Source of the DNA: DATLBY01 sp035526665
GTDB lineage: Bacteria > Acidobacteriota > Terriglobia > Bryobacterales > Bryobacteraceae
Direction of reading: 5' to 3'
DNA length: 30,845 bases
Assembly (NCBI GenBank): GCA_035526665.1
Contig: DATLBY010000095.1
Coordinates: 1 to 30,845, forward strand
Each line of letters begins with the position of its first letter. Positions within the stretch are counted from its first letter, which is position 1. Below are positions 1 through 8,621 of this stretch, piece by piece. The translations under genes were made by a program, and so were the position numbers. The notes under the pieces are model-generated. The model searched no databases. It saw only the letters and a list, made by a program, of their open reading frames with translations, and had not been told where the DNA came from.

Positions 1-511
1 TAACGTCGGTGAATGTCCCATCCCCGTTGTTGTGATAAAGCACATTCTGCCCGAAGTAGGTGATGAAAATATCGTCGTGCCCGTCATTATCGAAGTCACC
101 GATGGTGACAGCCGAAGCCCATCCGGCGCGCTTGAGTCCCGTCTTTTCGGTCACATCGGTGAATGTGCCGTCGCGGTTGTTCTTGTACAGGCGGTTGGTC
201 GCTTCGGCCGGCGCGCCTTCCAGCCGCGTGCCGCACAGGACCAGGACGTCCAGCCAACCATCATTGTCGTAGTCGAAAAACGCGCAGCCGCATCCCACTA
301 CCTCCAGGATGTAGAGCTTCTGGTCCACGCCGCCGTAGATGGTGGGCGCGGCCAAGCCCGCCTGCCGGCCGATGTCGGTGAATTGGGCGCGGAAGGGCAG
401 GCCGGAAGGTTTACCGCGGGCAACCGGCTTGACGTTGCGCGAAGCGACACCCTGGCCAAAAGCGGGCAGAGCCGGTACACCGAGCAAGCTCAGGCAATCG
501 CGGCGCGTCAC
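1..511 (-). CDS. FG-GAP/VCBS-repeat protein, UnbV/CRTAC1 type (N-terminal part)
   Basis: Partial gene: the 5' end is in the window and the rest runs off the left edge. The start is taken as GTG at 511, because an in-frame TGA lies four codons upstream and a GAGG sits 7 bases before the GTG. The N-terminus has TRRD followed by a short hydrophobic stretch ending PAFGQG, which looks like a Tat-type or Sec export signal. Two FG-GAP/VCBS repeats follow, each with an acidic Ca-binding loop (DYDNDGWLD, DFDNDGHDD) and a repeated NNxDGTFTDV tail. This arrangement is typical of secreted beta-propeller proteins of the ASPIC/UnbV (CRTAC1) group, which are very common in acidobacteria and usually end in a UnbV domain. 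That end is not visible here. The molecular role is unknown; surface binding or adhesion is a guess. It lies 95 bases downstream of the MatC-like gene on the same strand and could be a distal operon member. Confidence 0.85.
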   Translation of the reverse strand, partial: MTRRDCLSLLGVPALPAFGQGVASRNVKPVARGKPSGLPFRAQFTDIGRQAGLAAPTIYGGVDQKLYILEVVGCGCAFFDYDNDGWLDVLVLCGTRLEGAPAEATNRLYKNNRDGTFTDVTEKTGLKRAGWASAVTIGDFDNDGHDDIFITYFGQNVLYHNNGDGTFTDV

Positions 512-561
512 GATTGTGCCTCACCGGTAGAACCAGCCTTCATCCGTTGGTAGCTGTTCAT
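508..561 (-). other. Short upstream ORF overlapping the FG-GAP gene start
   Basis: A 17-codon ORF (ATG at 561, TGA at 510-508) whose stop overlaps the GTG start of the FG-GAP gene as GTGA. It has no recognisable product and only a weak purine-rich stretch upstream. It could allow translation by reinitiation, or it could be chance. Apart from it, the 512-606 spacer holds nothing definable. Confidence 0.3.
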
Positions 562-606
562 GAAAATGGCTTCTCAGCTAATAGTGAACCACGTGCTCTA
601 GACCCG

Positions 607-1866
607 TCACGGACGAAAAAGCAGGTAGCATAACGCGGCGCCGACGAGCGTCATCGACATTCCCCAGGCGAGCATCCAATTGAAGAGTTTGCGCGCATCC
701 ACCGTTATGGGAGCCGACGCGATACAGAGCGCCCCGATAGTTGAGAGCGGTGAGACGTCCACCAGATGTCCGCCCACGTTGATTGCGAAGGCGATGGAGA
801 CAGGGTTGGCGCCGAAATGGGCGGCCAGTCCCGGCACCGTCGGCAGAAACGCCGGCAATACGACTCCGGAGGTGCTGCTGTAGACCGAAACAAGTCCGGT
901 AATAAAAGCGATCGCGGCGGTGATCGATTGTTTGGTTGCCAGACGTGCCAGCAGGTCCGTAAACAGGGCCAGTCCCTGGGTCTTCTCAAGCAGCGCAATC
1001 AAGACGGTGACACCGCAAACCATCACAATCACGTTCCAGGGCATCTTCTGAATCGCGTTTGCGTGATCCGCCGCCCGGACCAAGGCCAGTATGCCGGCGG
1101 CAGCAAAGGCGCCCATCCCCACATTCACCTTGAATAAAATTACGCTCACAATCAGCAGCAGGATGGTGGTGATGGTGATCCAGTTGCTCCGGTTCAGCGC
1201 GGCACTCACAGTCTCCTCCGCAACGGCGTACTGTTGCTGATGACTTGCGCCCGGACGCGCCATCAGCAACCGCAGTCCGCCGAATAAAAAGTAGCCGGCA
1301 AAGGCTACCAGGGCATGCGCCACCAGATTGGCCAGATAGCTCTGCCATTCAAAACCCGGCAGACCGATTTTCGTCATGAGTCCACTCACGATGATTCCGG
1401 TAGGGGCGAAGGGAGATAGCGCACCCGCATTGGCCCCATTTCCAACCATGATGGCCATCAGGAACGCCGGTATACCCACACGGCCGGCCACGGTCATGGC
1501 CATTGGCGCAATCAGCGCAGCGGTAGCAATGTTGCCCGGACCAATGGACGCGAGCCCGGCGGCGAGGAAGAAGAACATGACCGGAATCACACCGGCATTG
1601 CCGCGGCAACAGCGCACTGCGAGGTGCGCGAGCTTATCCAACGTGCCATTTAATTGCGCCTGGGTAAACAGCAGGGTGATTCCGGCAAGCGTCAGAAACA
1701 GCTGGACGGGAAATCCGGCGGCAATCTGATCTACTTTGAAGCCCCCGAGATAGACGCCGATGACCCAGGCCATCGCGACCGAGAGAACGCCGACGTTCAC
1801 CTTGGTAAAGCAACTCAGGATTACGACGAACAAGAGTGCGGCTACTGAGATCGCGGCCAGATTCAT
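607..1866 (-). CDS. MatC-type dicarboxylate carrier (DASS/SLC13-like permease)
   Basis: A 419-residue, almost entirely hydrophobic protein with about 10-12 predicted membrane segments, so an inner-membrane permease. The N-terminal half resembles the MatC N-terminal domain of malonate/dicarboxylate carriers: an early double hairpin, a GPGNIAT loop near residue 113, and a GNGANAGALSPFAPTG stretch near residue 142. The C-terminal half repeats the pattern, with a SSTSGVVLPAF loop and GGHLVDVSPLSTIGA. These helix-breaking Ser/Thr/Gly-rich loops fit the substrate and cation sites of ion-transporter-superfamily carriers. The start ATG overlaps the stop of the upstream FAD/Fe-S gene (ATGA, 1863-1866), so translation is probably coupled. 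The MatB-like synthetase at the head of the same operon supports malonate or another short diacid as substrate. Actual specificity cannot be read from sequence. Confidence 0.85.
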   Translation of the reverse strand: MNLAAISVAALLFVVILSCFTKVNVGVLSVAMAWVIGVYLGGFKVDQIAAGFPVQLFLTLAGITLLFTQAQLNGTLDKLAHLAVRCCRGNAGVIPVMFFFLAAGLASIGPGNIATAALIAPMAMTVAGRVGIPAFLMAIMVGNGANAGALSPFAPTGIIVSGLMTKIGLPGFEWQSYLANLVAHALVAFAGYFLFGGLRLLMARPGASHQQQYAVAEETVSAALNRSNWITITTILLLIVSVILFKVNVGMGAFAAAGILALVRAADHANAIQKMPWNVIVMVCGVTVLIALLEKTQGLALFTDLLARLATKQSITAAIAFITGLVSVYSSTSGVVLPAFLPTVPGLAAHFGANPVSIAFAINVGGHLVDVSPLSTIGALCIASAPITVDARKLFNWMLAWGMSMTLVGAALCYLLFRP

Positions 1867-4802
1867 TGGCGCACCCCGAGCAGGGATTGCAATAAAACCG
1901 CTGGATGTATTGCAGTTACCTGCGTAAAATCCTGGATTTGATGCCGGCAGGAAAAACCGGCGGCGACTACTACCGCTCCTTGTGCACGATCTCGAATGGC
2001 CGGAAAGAGACGGCGCTCGCCGATTTGACGGGACACCTCAAAATGCTTTACGTCGTAGCCAAACGACCCGGCCATCCCGCAGCAGCCCGCTTCGGGATCG
2101 ACGATTGCCGCTCCGGGAATTCGGCCGAGTAGAGACTTGGCAACAGGCAGCAGGCCCATCGACTTCTGATGACAATGCCCGTGCAGCAATACCTGCTTCG
2201 GACCGGGAGTCAGATTCAGCTGGACACGGCCGGCGGCAAGCCCGGCTTCCACGAACTCCTCGAAAGACATACAGGCACGGGCCACAACCAGAGCTTTGCG
2301 CTGCTCCTCTCCCCGCAGGAGGGAGGGGGCATCTTCACGCACCGCGGACAGGCAGCTCGGCTCGCAGAATAGAATCTTCCGTCCAGCCTCTGCCGCTGCG
2401 AACAATTTTTGGACATTGTTGCGGGCGCTTTCCCTGGCGCGCCCCAGCAGGCCCTTGGAAATAAGCGGACGGCCACAGCAGAGATCCGAAGTGACGCCCA
2501 CCCGCAGACCACCAGCTTCCAGAACATCCAGCGCGGCAACGCCGATTTCCGGGCTATAGTAATTCGTAAACGTATCGTTGAAGAGGATAACGTCAGGGTT
2601 GCTATGGTGACGCTGAGCGGAGAGGGCCGAGAATGTTTTACGGCTCCAGGACGGTAGGCTGCGCCTTCGATCTATACCTAGGAGACGCTGGTTGACTGCT
2701 CGAACGATTTTGGAGCGGGTGACGAAATTGGCGAGGGGCGCGATGCGGCTACCCCATCTTGCCAACTGGTGTGCACCGCCGAGAGCGCGAGCGTGCAGCG
2801 GTGTGCCATGCCTGGTCCAATAATCAGCAAGAAATTCGCTTTTGAAACGGGCCACGTCCACCCCGACGGGACACTCGGCCTTGCAGGCACGGCATTCGAG
2901 ACAGAGATCGAGCACTCCGTACACGCCCTCATCGCCGAGGCCCGATTCCCCCAGACGGCCGGCCATCGCGAGGCGCAGCACGTTGGCGCGTCCGCGAGTG
3001 CTGTGCGCTTCCTCGCGCGTCGCCATGTAGGAGGGGCACATTGTTCCTTCGAGCTTCTTCCGGCAGGCTCCCACGCCGCTGCACATCTCCACCGCGCCGC
3101 CCATTCCGCCGTAATCGGAATAGTCGAACCATGTGGGAGGATTTGGTGTTTTGTATCCCGCGCCGAAGCGCAAATTCGCTGTGAGCGGCGGTGCATCCAC
3201 GATCTTTCCCGGATTCAGCAGCCCGTGCGGATCGAAGGTCTGCTTGATGGTGCGGAAAGCTTCATACAGCACCGGGCCGAACATCTTTTGCATGAAGGGG
3301 CTTCGCACCAGCCCGTCTCCATGCTCGCCCGATAAGGCGCCGCCGAACTCCAGAACCAGGCCGGCCACGTCGTTCGCAATCGCTTCGAACTGGCGCAGGC
3401 CAGACTCTGTTTTCAGGTTGACCACCGGACGCACATGCAGGCAGCCGACCGAGGCATGCGCATATATTCCGGCCGTGGTGCCGTGCTTTCGAAGTATCTC
3501 GCCGAAGCGCTCGATGTAGTCTTTCAGTCTCTCGGGCGCCACGGCGGTGTCCTCCACAAAGGATATGGACTTGGCATCCTCCTTCATGGCCATCGATAAT
3601 CCCAGGGCCGCTTCCCGCAGGCTCCAAATGCGCACCTGTTCATTCAAGTCGATCGTTTTATGGAAGTGGTAGCCGAAGTCACGCGCCCTGAGGTCCGCCT
3701 CCAGCGCTTCCATGCGGCCCGGAAGGTTTTGCTGCACTTCATCGTAAAATTCGACGCACAGTATCGCGCCGGGCTCGCCTTTTATGATGCTGGCGCGGAT
3801 GCGTTCGAGACCTATATTCTGGCGGGTGTGGTCGAGGATGAATTTGTCCATCACTTCAATTGCCGATGGGCGATGGGCCAGAATCGCAGGAGTGGCGGCG
3901 AGCGCTTCCAGCGTGTCGTGAAAGTGAATGACGACCAGGGACTTCGCCTTCGGCAGCGGAACCAGGTTCAGCCTGGCCTCCAGTACGACGCCGAGCGTGC
4001 CTTCCGAGCCCACCATGAGCCGGGCCATATTGAACGGCCTAGCGCTGGGGGTGAATTCGTCCAGATTATAGCCTCCGACACGGCGGAGAACTTTGGGAAA
4101 TCGCGCCTCGATCTCCTCCGCAGAGGATTGCGCAACGCGCCGCACAGTCCGGTAACATTCCGCTTCCAGGGAATCGCACTGGCAGGCGGATTCGAGCTGA
4201 TCGGGCGAAAGCGGACCGAAGAGCGCTACCGAGCCGTCCGATAGCACCACTTCCTGCTCCAGCACATGATCGATGGTCTTTCCGTATAGAACGGAGCGCG
4301 CGCCGCTGGAGTTGTTCGCCATCATGCCGCCGATAGTGGCGCGGCTGGCGGTGGAGATATCCGGAGCGAAGCGCAGGCCGTGCGGCTTTAACTGCGCATT
4401 CAATTCATCCAGCACAATGCCCGGCTGGACGCGGACCCAACGTTCCTGCGTGTTCAGCTCAAGGATGCCGTTGTAATACTTCGAAAGATCGACCTGAAGA
4501 CCCTCGCCAATGGCCTGGCCCGCTTGGGAAGTCCCTCCGCCGCGCATGGTAATCGGGCAGCGATGGCGGGCACAGATCTGGACGACAGCCAGAATGTCGG
4601 CGCGCGTTTTCGGAATCACCACTCCCAGCGGCTCGATCTGATAGACGCTGGCGTCTGTTGAATAAAGCGCGCGGGAGATTTTGTCGAAGCGGACTTCGCC
4701 CTCGATCGAACACTGCAGGTCCCGCTGCAGCGCAGCTGCGTCCACCCGGCGAGCGTCGGCGCGGGGCAGCGGACCGGCGGAGGAAATCGATACCAGACTC
4801 AT
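1863..4802 (-). CDS. FAD-binding and Fe-S 2-hydroxyacid dehydrogenase (D-lactate/D-2-hydroxyglutarate type)
   Basis: A 979-residue multidomain oxidoreductase. The open frame extends to 5285, but that part overlaps the aminotransferase and reads as low-complexity Arg/Ala sequence. The start is placed at ATG 4802, which overlaps the aminotransferase stop as ATGA (4799-4802). Domain order: PCMH-type FAD-binding domain (about 50-280, with MRGGGTSQAGQAIG near 87 and NNSSGARS near 163); FAD-linked oxidase C-terminal domain (about 285-535, with SGEHGDGL at 491 and NPGKI at 530); a ferredoxin-like segment with Cys 574, 580, 589 and 634, 637, 640, 644; then two CCG domains (CCGRP, HGHCHQ, CCGMAG), as in GlpC/heterodisulfide-reductase-type subunits. 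The YdiJ/D-lactate dehydrogenase family oxidises D-2-hydroxyacids to 2-oxoacids and passes electrons to the respiratory chain. With the neighbouring aminotransferase this suggests hydroxyacid to oxoacid to amino acid conversion. The exact substrate is unknown. Confidence 0.9.
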   Translation of the reverse strand: MSLVSISSAGPLPRADARRVDAAALQRDLQCSIEGEVRFDKISRALYSTDASVYQIEPLGVVIPKTRADILAVVQICARHRCPITMRGGGTSQAGQAIGEGLQVDLSKYYNGILELNTQERWVRVQPGIVLDELNAQLKPHGLRFAPDISTASRATIGGMMANNSSGARSVLYGKTIDHVLEQEVVLSDGSVALFGPLSPDQLESACQCDSLEAECYRTVRRVAQSSAEEIEARFPKVLRRVGGYNLDEFTPSARPFNMARLMVGSEGTLGVVLEARLNLVPLPKAKSLVVIHFHDTLEALAATPAILAHRPSAIEVMDKFILDHTRQNIGLERIRASIIKGEPGAILCVEFYDEVQQNLPGRMEALEADLRARDFGYHFHKTIDLNEQVRIWSLREAALGLSMAMKEDAKSISFVEDTAVAPERLKDYIERFGEILRKHGTTAGIYAHASVGCLHVRPVVNLKTESGLRQFEAIANDVAGLVLEFGGALSGEHGDGLVRSPFMQKMFGPVLYEAFRTIKQTFDPHGLLNPGKIVDAPPLTANLRFGAGYKTPNPPTWFDYSDYGGMGGAVEMCSGVGACRKKLEGTMCPSYMATREEAHSTRGRANVLRLAMAGRLGESGLGDEGVYGVLDLCLECRACKAECPVGVDVARFKSEFLADYWTRHGTPLHARALGGAHQLARWGSRIAPLANFVTRSKIVRAVNQRLLGIDRRRSLPSWSRKTFSALSAQRHHSNPDVILFNDTFTNYYSPEIGVAALDVLEAGGLRVGVTSDLCCGRPLISKGLLGRARESARNNVQKLFAAAEAGRKILFCEPSCLSAVREDAPSLLRGEEQRKALVVARACMSFEEFVEAGLAAGRVQLNLTPGPKQVLLHGHCHQKSMGLLPVAKSLLGRIPGAAIVDPEAGCCGMAGSFGYDVKHFEVSRQIGERRLFPAIRDRAQGAVVVAAGFSCRHQIQDFTQVTAIHPAVLLQSLLGVRQ

Positions 4803-6013
4803 AGCGAGGCGAGGCCGTCCCGGAGCAACTGCAGACCGCGGGCCAGAGTGTCGCCGCCGGATGCGAAGGACACGCGCAGCATGCCCTCGCCAGCCTCTCC
4901 ATAGGCGCGGCCATGCACCACCGCCAGTCCGTATTCGTTCAGGAGCAAGCGCCGTACGTCGTCCGAACCGCGCCCCGAGCGGCGGACATCCACGATGGTA
5001 AAGAAGCCGCCTTCGGGCGGATATACCTCGATAGCGGCCAGGCCGCTCAGCGCTTCCGTGACTGCTTGCCGGCGCCCGGCATAGGCGGCACGCATCTGCT
5101 CCACGCAGTCCTGGGGTCCGGTGAGGGCCACCACTCCGGCGTCTTGCACAAAAGTGGCCGGTCCGCGGCTGGATTGCTGAAGAACCAGCAGCATCGACTG
5201 CAGAATGTCCTGGGGAGCTGCGCAGTAGCCAAGCCGCCATCCGGGCATCGCGTAGGATTTTGACAGGCTGTTTACCAGGACACATCGCTCCCGCAGCTCC
5301 GGCGATACAGCCGCCGGGGAGAGATGCTGGTGACCTTCATAAGTGATGGATTCGTAGATCTCGTCACTGATGAGAGTCAGGTTCCGGCGGCAAACGAACC
5401 CGGCAATGGTTTCCAGTTCTGACCGGGTGAAAACCGTGCCAACCGGGTTCCAGGGTGTATTCAGCAGCAGCACCCGGCTCCTTGGAGTCCATGCCGCCTC
5501 CAGATCCTCGACGCCGAATGCAAACCGGCCCTGAACGCATCGGCTGCGAACGGGACAGGCGTTTGCGCCAGCCAACTTTATGGGCGACTGATAGGCATCA
5601 TAAATTGGATCGGGCAGCAAGACGTCGTCACCGGGGCCTGCCAAAGTCATGAGAGCCGCGTGAATTCCGAGCGTTGCACCATCGGTTACGAGAATCTCGG
5701 AGCCGGCGCTGTAGGAAAGTCCGTTGTCCCGAGACAATTTGAGGGCGATGGCCTCTCGCAGGGCCGGCTCGCCGCGGTTGTCGGGGTATGCGGTACGGCC
5801 GGAATGGAGGGCCCGCGTGGCCGCCTCAACGATGTGGCCGGGCGTTGAGAAGTCCGGTTCGCCCCGCATGAGGGAAACTATATTCCTTCCCTGCGCCTGA
5901 AGCGCGCGGACCTCCGTCAGGATGGAGTTGATCGTGGTTGGCTTCAACAGGGCCGTACGTGGGTGTGTGCGGACAACCTCGGTACGCATTCGTTCATTCG
6001 TCATATCATCCAT
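4799..6013 (-). CDS. Class I/II PLP-dependent aminotransferase
   Basis: A 404-residue cytoplasmic fold-type I aminotransferase of the aspartate-aminotransferase superfamily. Visible markers are RGEPDFSTP (about 50), YPDNRGEPALREAIA (about 76-90), NTPWNPVG (N189), SDEIY (D217), the PLP-lysine motif SLSKSYAMPGWRLGY (K252), and a C-terminal MLRVSFA Arg that normally binds the substrate carboxylate. It transfers an amino group between an amino acid and a 2-oxoacid; specificity is not readable. The start at 6013 is 9 bases after the DSD1-like stop. ATG at 6004, three codons in, is better spaced from AGGG and is a fair alternative. The stop overlaps the start of the FAD/Fe-S gene by 4 bases. Its place between an aldolase/dehydratase-type enzyme and a hydroxyacid dehydrogenase suggests it works on the amino or oxo acids these make. 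It is not the class V type used as BhcA in the beta-hydroxyaspartate cycle. Confidence 0.9.
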   Translation of the reverse strand: MDDMTNERMRTEVVRTHPRTALLKPTTINSILTEVRALQAQGRNIVSLMRGEPDFSTPGHIVEAATRALHSGRTAYPDNRGEPALREAIALKLSRDNGLSYSAGSEILVTDGATLGIHAALMTLAGPGDDVLLPDPIYDAYQSPIKLAGANACPVRSRCVQGRFAFGVEDLEAAWTPRSRVLLLNTPWNPVGTVFTRSELETIAGFVCRRNLTLISDEIYESITYEGHQHLSPAAVSPELRERCVLVNSLSKSYAMPGWRLGYCAAPQDILQSMLLVLQQSSRGPATFVQDAGVVALTGPQDCVEQMRAAYAGRRQAVTEALSGLAAIEVYPPEGGFFTIVDVRRSGRGSDDVRRLLLNEYGLAVVHGRAYGEAGEGMLRVSFASGGDTLARGLQLLRDGLASL

Positions 6014-6022
6014 CCCTACCGG

Positions 6023-7090
6023 CTACTCGCCCATGACGGGCCACACATCCTCCACTTCATCGCCACGGCATACATGGATACGATCGTAGAGATTCACGGT
6101 GGGATCGCAGTGCGGTGGAATGAAGCGGACCCGGTCCCCCAGCTGCAGCCTTGGCCGACTCCCGGGAAACACGTAGCCGAATTCATCTCCGCCCCACTCG
6201 TAGCGCGCACCGTCGCCATCCTGAATCTCCGGGCCGAAGGGACGATCGGTAGCGAACGCTTTGAAGCCTGCATCCACAGTGACTCTGTCGGCGTGATTGG
6301 CGCTCACTACCGTCGCCAGAACCGTGAGTGCATGGCCGAAGGCAACACCGCCGAGACGGCCATAGGCAACGTCCATCAAGGCATACGACCCAGCTTGCAG
6401 TTCCGTCATATACGGGAGGGCCGCATCGCATCGGTAGCTTCCGGTGCTTCCGCCTGTTACCAGCGGAACGCCGATGCCCTGGGCGTCCAGTAACCGGCAG
6501 GTGAGAAGTACATTGTCCAGGACGTCCGCCGAGTACTTCGCACGCGCCTCTTCGTCTTCAATGTGCGACGCGCGAACCGAATAGGCCTGTAAGCCTGCGA
6601 AAGAGAGATTGCGATACTTTCGGATCGCCTCCGCCAGTTGCAACGCCGGGTCGCCGGGAGCGATCCCGGTCCGGTGGTCGCCCAGATCGATATCCACCAG
6701 GACGTTCAACTTTACGCCTACGCGTCCAGCTGCATCCGAATACATTTGCGCCTGCTGCAGGTGATCCACCACAACGGCCGTATCGTTTGCCATAACTGCC
6801 AGCACCGCCATGCGCAGACACTTGGCGGGATCCGCGATGGGACTTGTCAGCAGCACTCCGGGTATTCCCGCACGCACCATCAATTCCGCCTCGGGTACCG
6901 TTGCGACGCACACTCCCACAGCCGAAGCGTCCACCTGGCGGCGAGCGATGGCAACACATTTGTGCGCCTTGGCGTGCGGCCGAAGTTTCTTGCCCGCGCG
7001 TGCGGCATGTTCCGCCATCAGGCCGATGTTCGATGCGAAAACGTCTGCGTCAAGAAGCAACGCGGGGGTGGGCAAATCCTGAATTCTCAT
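6023..7090 (-). CDS. DSD1 family PLP enzyme (D-threonine aldolase / D-serine dehydratase-like)
   Basis: A 355-residue fold-type III PLP enzyme. The open frame reaches 7252, but the start is set at ATG 7090, which overlaps the stop of the MatB-like gene as ATGA (7087-7090); family members begin with DLPTPALLLD as here. An alanine-racemase-like barrel carries the presumed PLP lysine K41 in RPHAKAHK. The C-terminal D-serine-dehydratase-like domain ends in PPHCDPTVN with H327 and D329. In this family a divalent metal is held by H-x-D in D-threonine aldolases and by H-x-C in chicken D-serine dehydratase (from memory), so H-x-D here leans to the aldolase type (D-threonine or 3-hydroxyaspartate aldolase: hydroxy amino acid to glycine plus aldehyde or glyoxylate). 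Dehydratase activity remains possible. It is second in the five-gene operon, so its product could feed the aminotransferase. Confidence 0.87.
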   Translation of the reverse strand: MRIQDLPTPALLLDADVFASNIGLMAEHAARAGKKLRPHAKAHKCVAIARRQVDASAVGVCVATVPEAELMVRAGIPGVLLTSPIADPAKCLRMAVLAVMANDTAVVVDHLQQAQMYSDAAGRVGVKLNVLVDIDLGDHRTGIAPGDPALQLAEAIRKYRNLSFAGLQAYSVRASHIEDEEARAKYSADVLDNVLLTCRLLDAQGIGVPLVTGGSTGSYRCDAALPYMTELQAGSYALMDVAYGRLGGVAFGHALTVLATVVSANHADRVTVDAGFKAFATDRPFGPEIQDGDGARYEWGGDEFGYVFPGSRPRLQLGDRVRFIPPHCDPTVNLYDRIHVCRGDEVEDVWPVMGE

Positions 7091-8559
7091 GTGGCCGCCC
7101 GGGAGGGAACCGGCAGCAGATGCTTCTGTACCTTGCCCAGTGCGGTGCGCGGCAAGCTGTCCACGCGGACGAAAGCGCGAGGGACTTTGAAGGACGCAAA
7201 AGCGGCCCGGCAGCGCGGTTCCAGAATCTCCGGGTCGAAATCCGGATGGCAAACGACGTAAGCCACCGGCACTTCCCCGCGTATGTTATCCGCCACAGCG
7301 GCAACCGCGGCTTCGGCGACCTCTTCCTGTTCCAGCAGAAACTCCTCGATCTCGCGCGGATAGATGTTGAATCCACCCGAAATGATTACATCGCTCCGCC
7401 GGCCCTTGAGCACATAGTAGCCGTCAGTGGAGCGCTCGGCGATATCGCCCGTTCGAAAATAGCCGCCGGCAAAAGCGCTTCGCGTAGCATCTTCCTGCCG
7501 CCAGTAACCGGGAAACACATTTGGCCCGCGTACATAGAGTTCGCCGGTGGCTCCATCCGGGAGAACCAGTCCATGCGCATCTCTGACCTGCGCGGAAATG
7601 CCGGGCAGCGGAAAGCCAACCGTACCCGGCCGCCGCTCGCCGGCATATGGATTACTGGTGTTCATCAATGTCTCCGTCATGCCATAGCGCTCCAGGATGG
7701 TGTGGCCGAATCGCAGCCGGAAATCCTGCAGGACCTGGGCCGGAAGCGGAGCCGAACCGGACACGAACAGGCGCATGTACCTGCCGATTTCCAGCGCCGT
7801 CTCATGGCTGAACTCCAGCATCCGGATATACATGGTAGGCACACCAAAAAATACTGTCGGCCGGAACTCGAGAAACATTTCCTCCGCCTTGCTTTTTTCA
7901 AACCGCTGGAGGAGCCGCATCCGGCAGCCGGAAAGCAGCCAGCAATGAATTCCGTTTGCGAGGCCGTGCACATGGAAGAGTGGCAGGACTAGCAACAACC
8001 GATCGCTTCCGCTCATCCGCCAACAGGTATTCAAGGTAATCGCGTTTGACGCAAAATTGTTGTGAGTAAGGATTGCTCCTTTCGAAGCTCCGGTCGTACC
8101 CGAGGTGTAGACGATTGCCGCCGGGTCGTCACCATCGAGAGTTAGCGAGGGCAGGTGCGGTGTGGCATGCAGTGCCTCGGCTGCGAGTTGGGTGACCTGC
8201 CATGCATTGGCATCTGCGGGCAGTTCGCCGTCCACTACAACCGCTTTCGGCTCGCAATCCCGCAGAATATGCTCGATTTCGCGTTTCTTATACAGGATAT
8301 TGACGGGTACAAAGATAATGCCCAGCCGGACGCACGCGAGATACAAATCGATCAGCTCGACGCAGTTCGCCAGGTACAGACAAAGGCGATCGCCGCGCAC
8401 GAGACCCCGGGCTTGGAGCACTTGAGCCATGCGCGCGCCGCGGCGGCCCACCTCTTCGAAGGTAACTACTTGCAGCGATCCATTCCGGTCGTAAAACTCA
8501 AGTGCGGGCTCATGCGCACGTTGGTGAAACGACAAATGGAACAATTGATCCAGGTTCAT
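7087..8559 (-). CDS. matB: Malonyl-CoA synthetase-like acyl-CoA ligase (MatB type)
   Basis: A 490-residue ANL-superfamily ligase, first gene of the operon. The P-loop YTSGTTGASKGAILTHNN lies at about 151-168, the A5 motif ERYGMTETLMNTSNP at about 290-304, GYFRTGDI at about 366-373, the hinge region LKGRRSDVIISGGFNIYP, and the catalytic lysine K476 in LPRTALGKVQKH. The run YGMTETLMNTSNPY followed by PGTVGFPLPG is characteristic of MatB malonyl/methylmalonyl-CoA synthetases rather than long-chain ligases, which supports malonate + CoA + ATP to malonyl-CoA. The MatC-like carrier in the same operon fits this. No malonyl-CoA decarboxylase (MatA) is present in the window. ATG 8559 has an in-frame TAG five codons upstream and no visible Shine-Dalgarno sequence; TACAAT lies 16 bases before it, so a short or absent leader is possible. 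The precise diacid substrate is not certain. Confidence 0.85.
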   Translation of the reverse strand: MNLDQLFHLSFHQRAHEPALEFYDRNGSLQVVTFEEVGRRGARMAQVLQARGLVRGDRLCLYLANCVELIDLYLACVRLGIIFVPVNILYKKREIEHILRDCEPKAVVVDGELPADANAWQVTQLAAEALHATPHLPSLTLDGDDPAAIVYTSGTTGASKGAILTHNNFASNAITLNTCWRMSGSDRLLLVLPLFHVHGLANGIHCWLLSGCRMRLLQRFEKSKAEEMFLEFRPTVFFGVPTMYIRMLEFSHETALEIGRYMRLFVSGSAPLPAQVLQDFRLRFGHTILERYGMTETLMNTSNPYAGERRPGTVGFPLPGISAQVRDAHGLVLPDGATGELYVRGPNVFPGYWRQEDATRSAFAGGYFRTGDIAERSTDGYYVLKGRRSDVIISGGFNIYPREIEEFLLEQEEVAEAAVAAVADNIRGEVPVAYVVCHPDFDPEILEPRCRAAFASFKVPRAFVRVDSLPRTALGKVQKHLLPVPSRAAT

Positions 8560-8621
8560 CGTGGCCGACGACTATTGTATAAGGGACCTGCCGGCACATC
8601 GTGGCCAGTCTTGCCGCAGGT

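Noticed and set aside
1..190. Repeated DNA resembling a direct repeat (around 1-40 and 150-190)
   Set aside because: It encodes the repeated NNxDGTFTDV of FG-GAP modules; coding repeat, not CRISPR or a mobile element.
4803..5285. N-terminal extension of 161 codons on the FAD/Fe-S gene
   Set aside because: It overlaps the aminotransferase in another frame, is Arg/Ala/Gly-rich shadow sequence, and the ATGA overlap at 4799-4802 gives a proper start.
6844..7992. Plus-strand ORF of 382 codons opposite the DSD1-like and MatB-like genes
   Set aside because: It is antisense to two genes with clear catalytic motifs, and its sequence is low in recognisable structure.
8560..8621. Full promoter before the MatB-like gene
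   Set aside because: TACAAT resembles a -10 element, but no acceptable -35 lies 16-18 bases upstream, so read-through from the CocE-like gene is equally likely.
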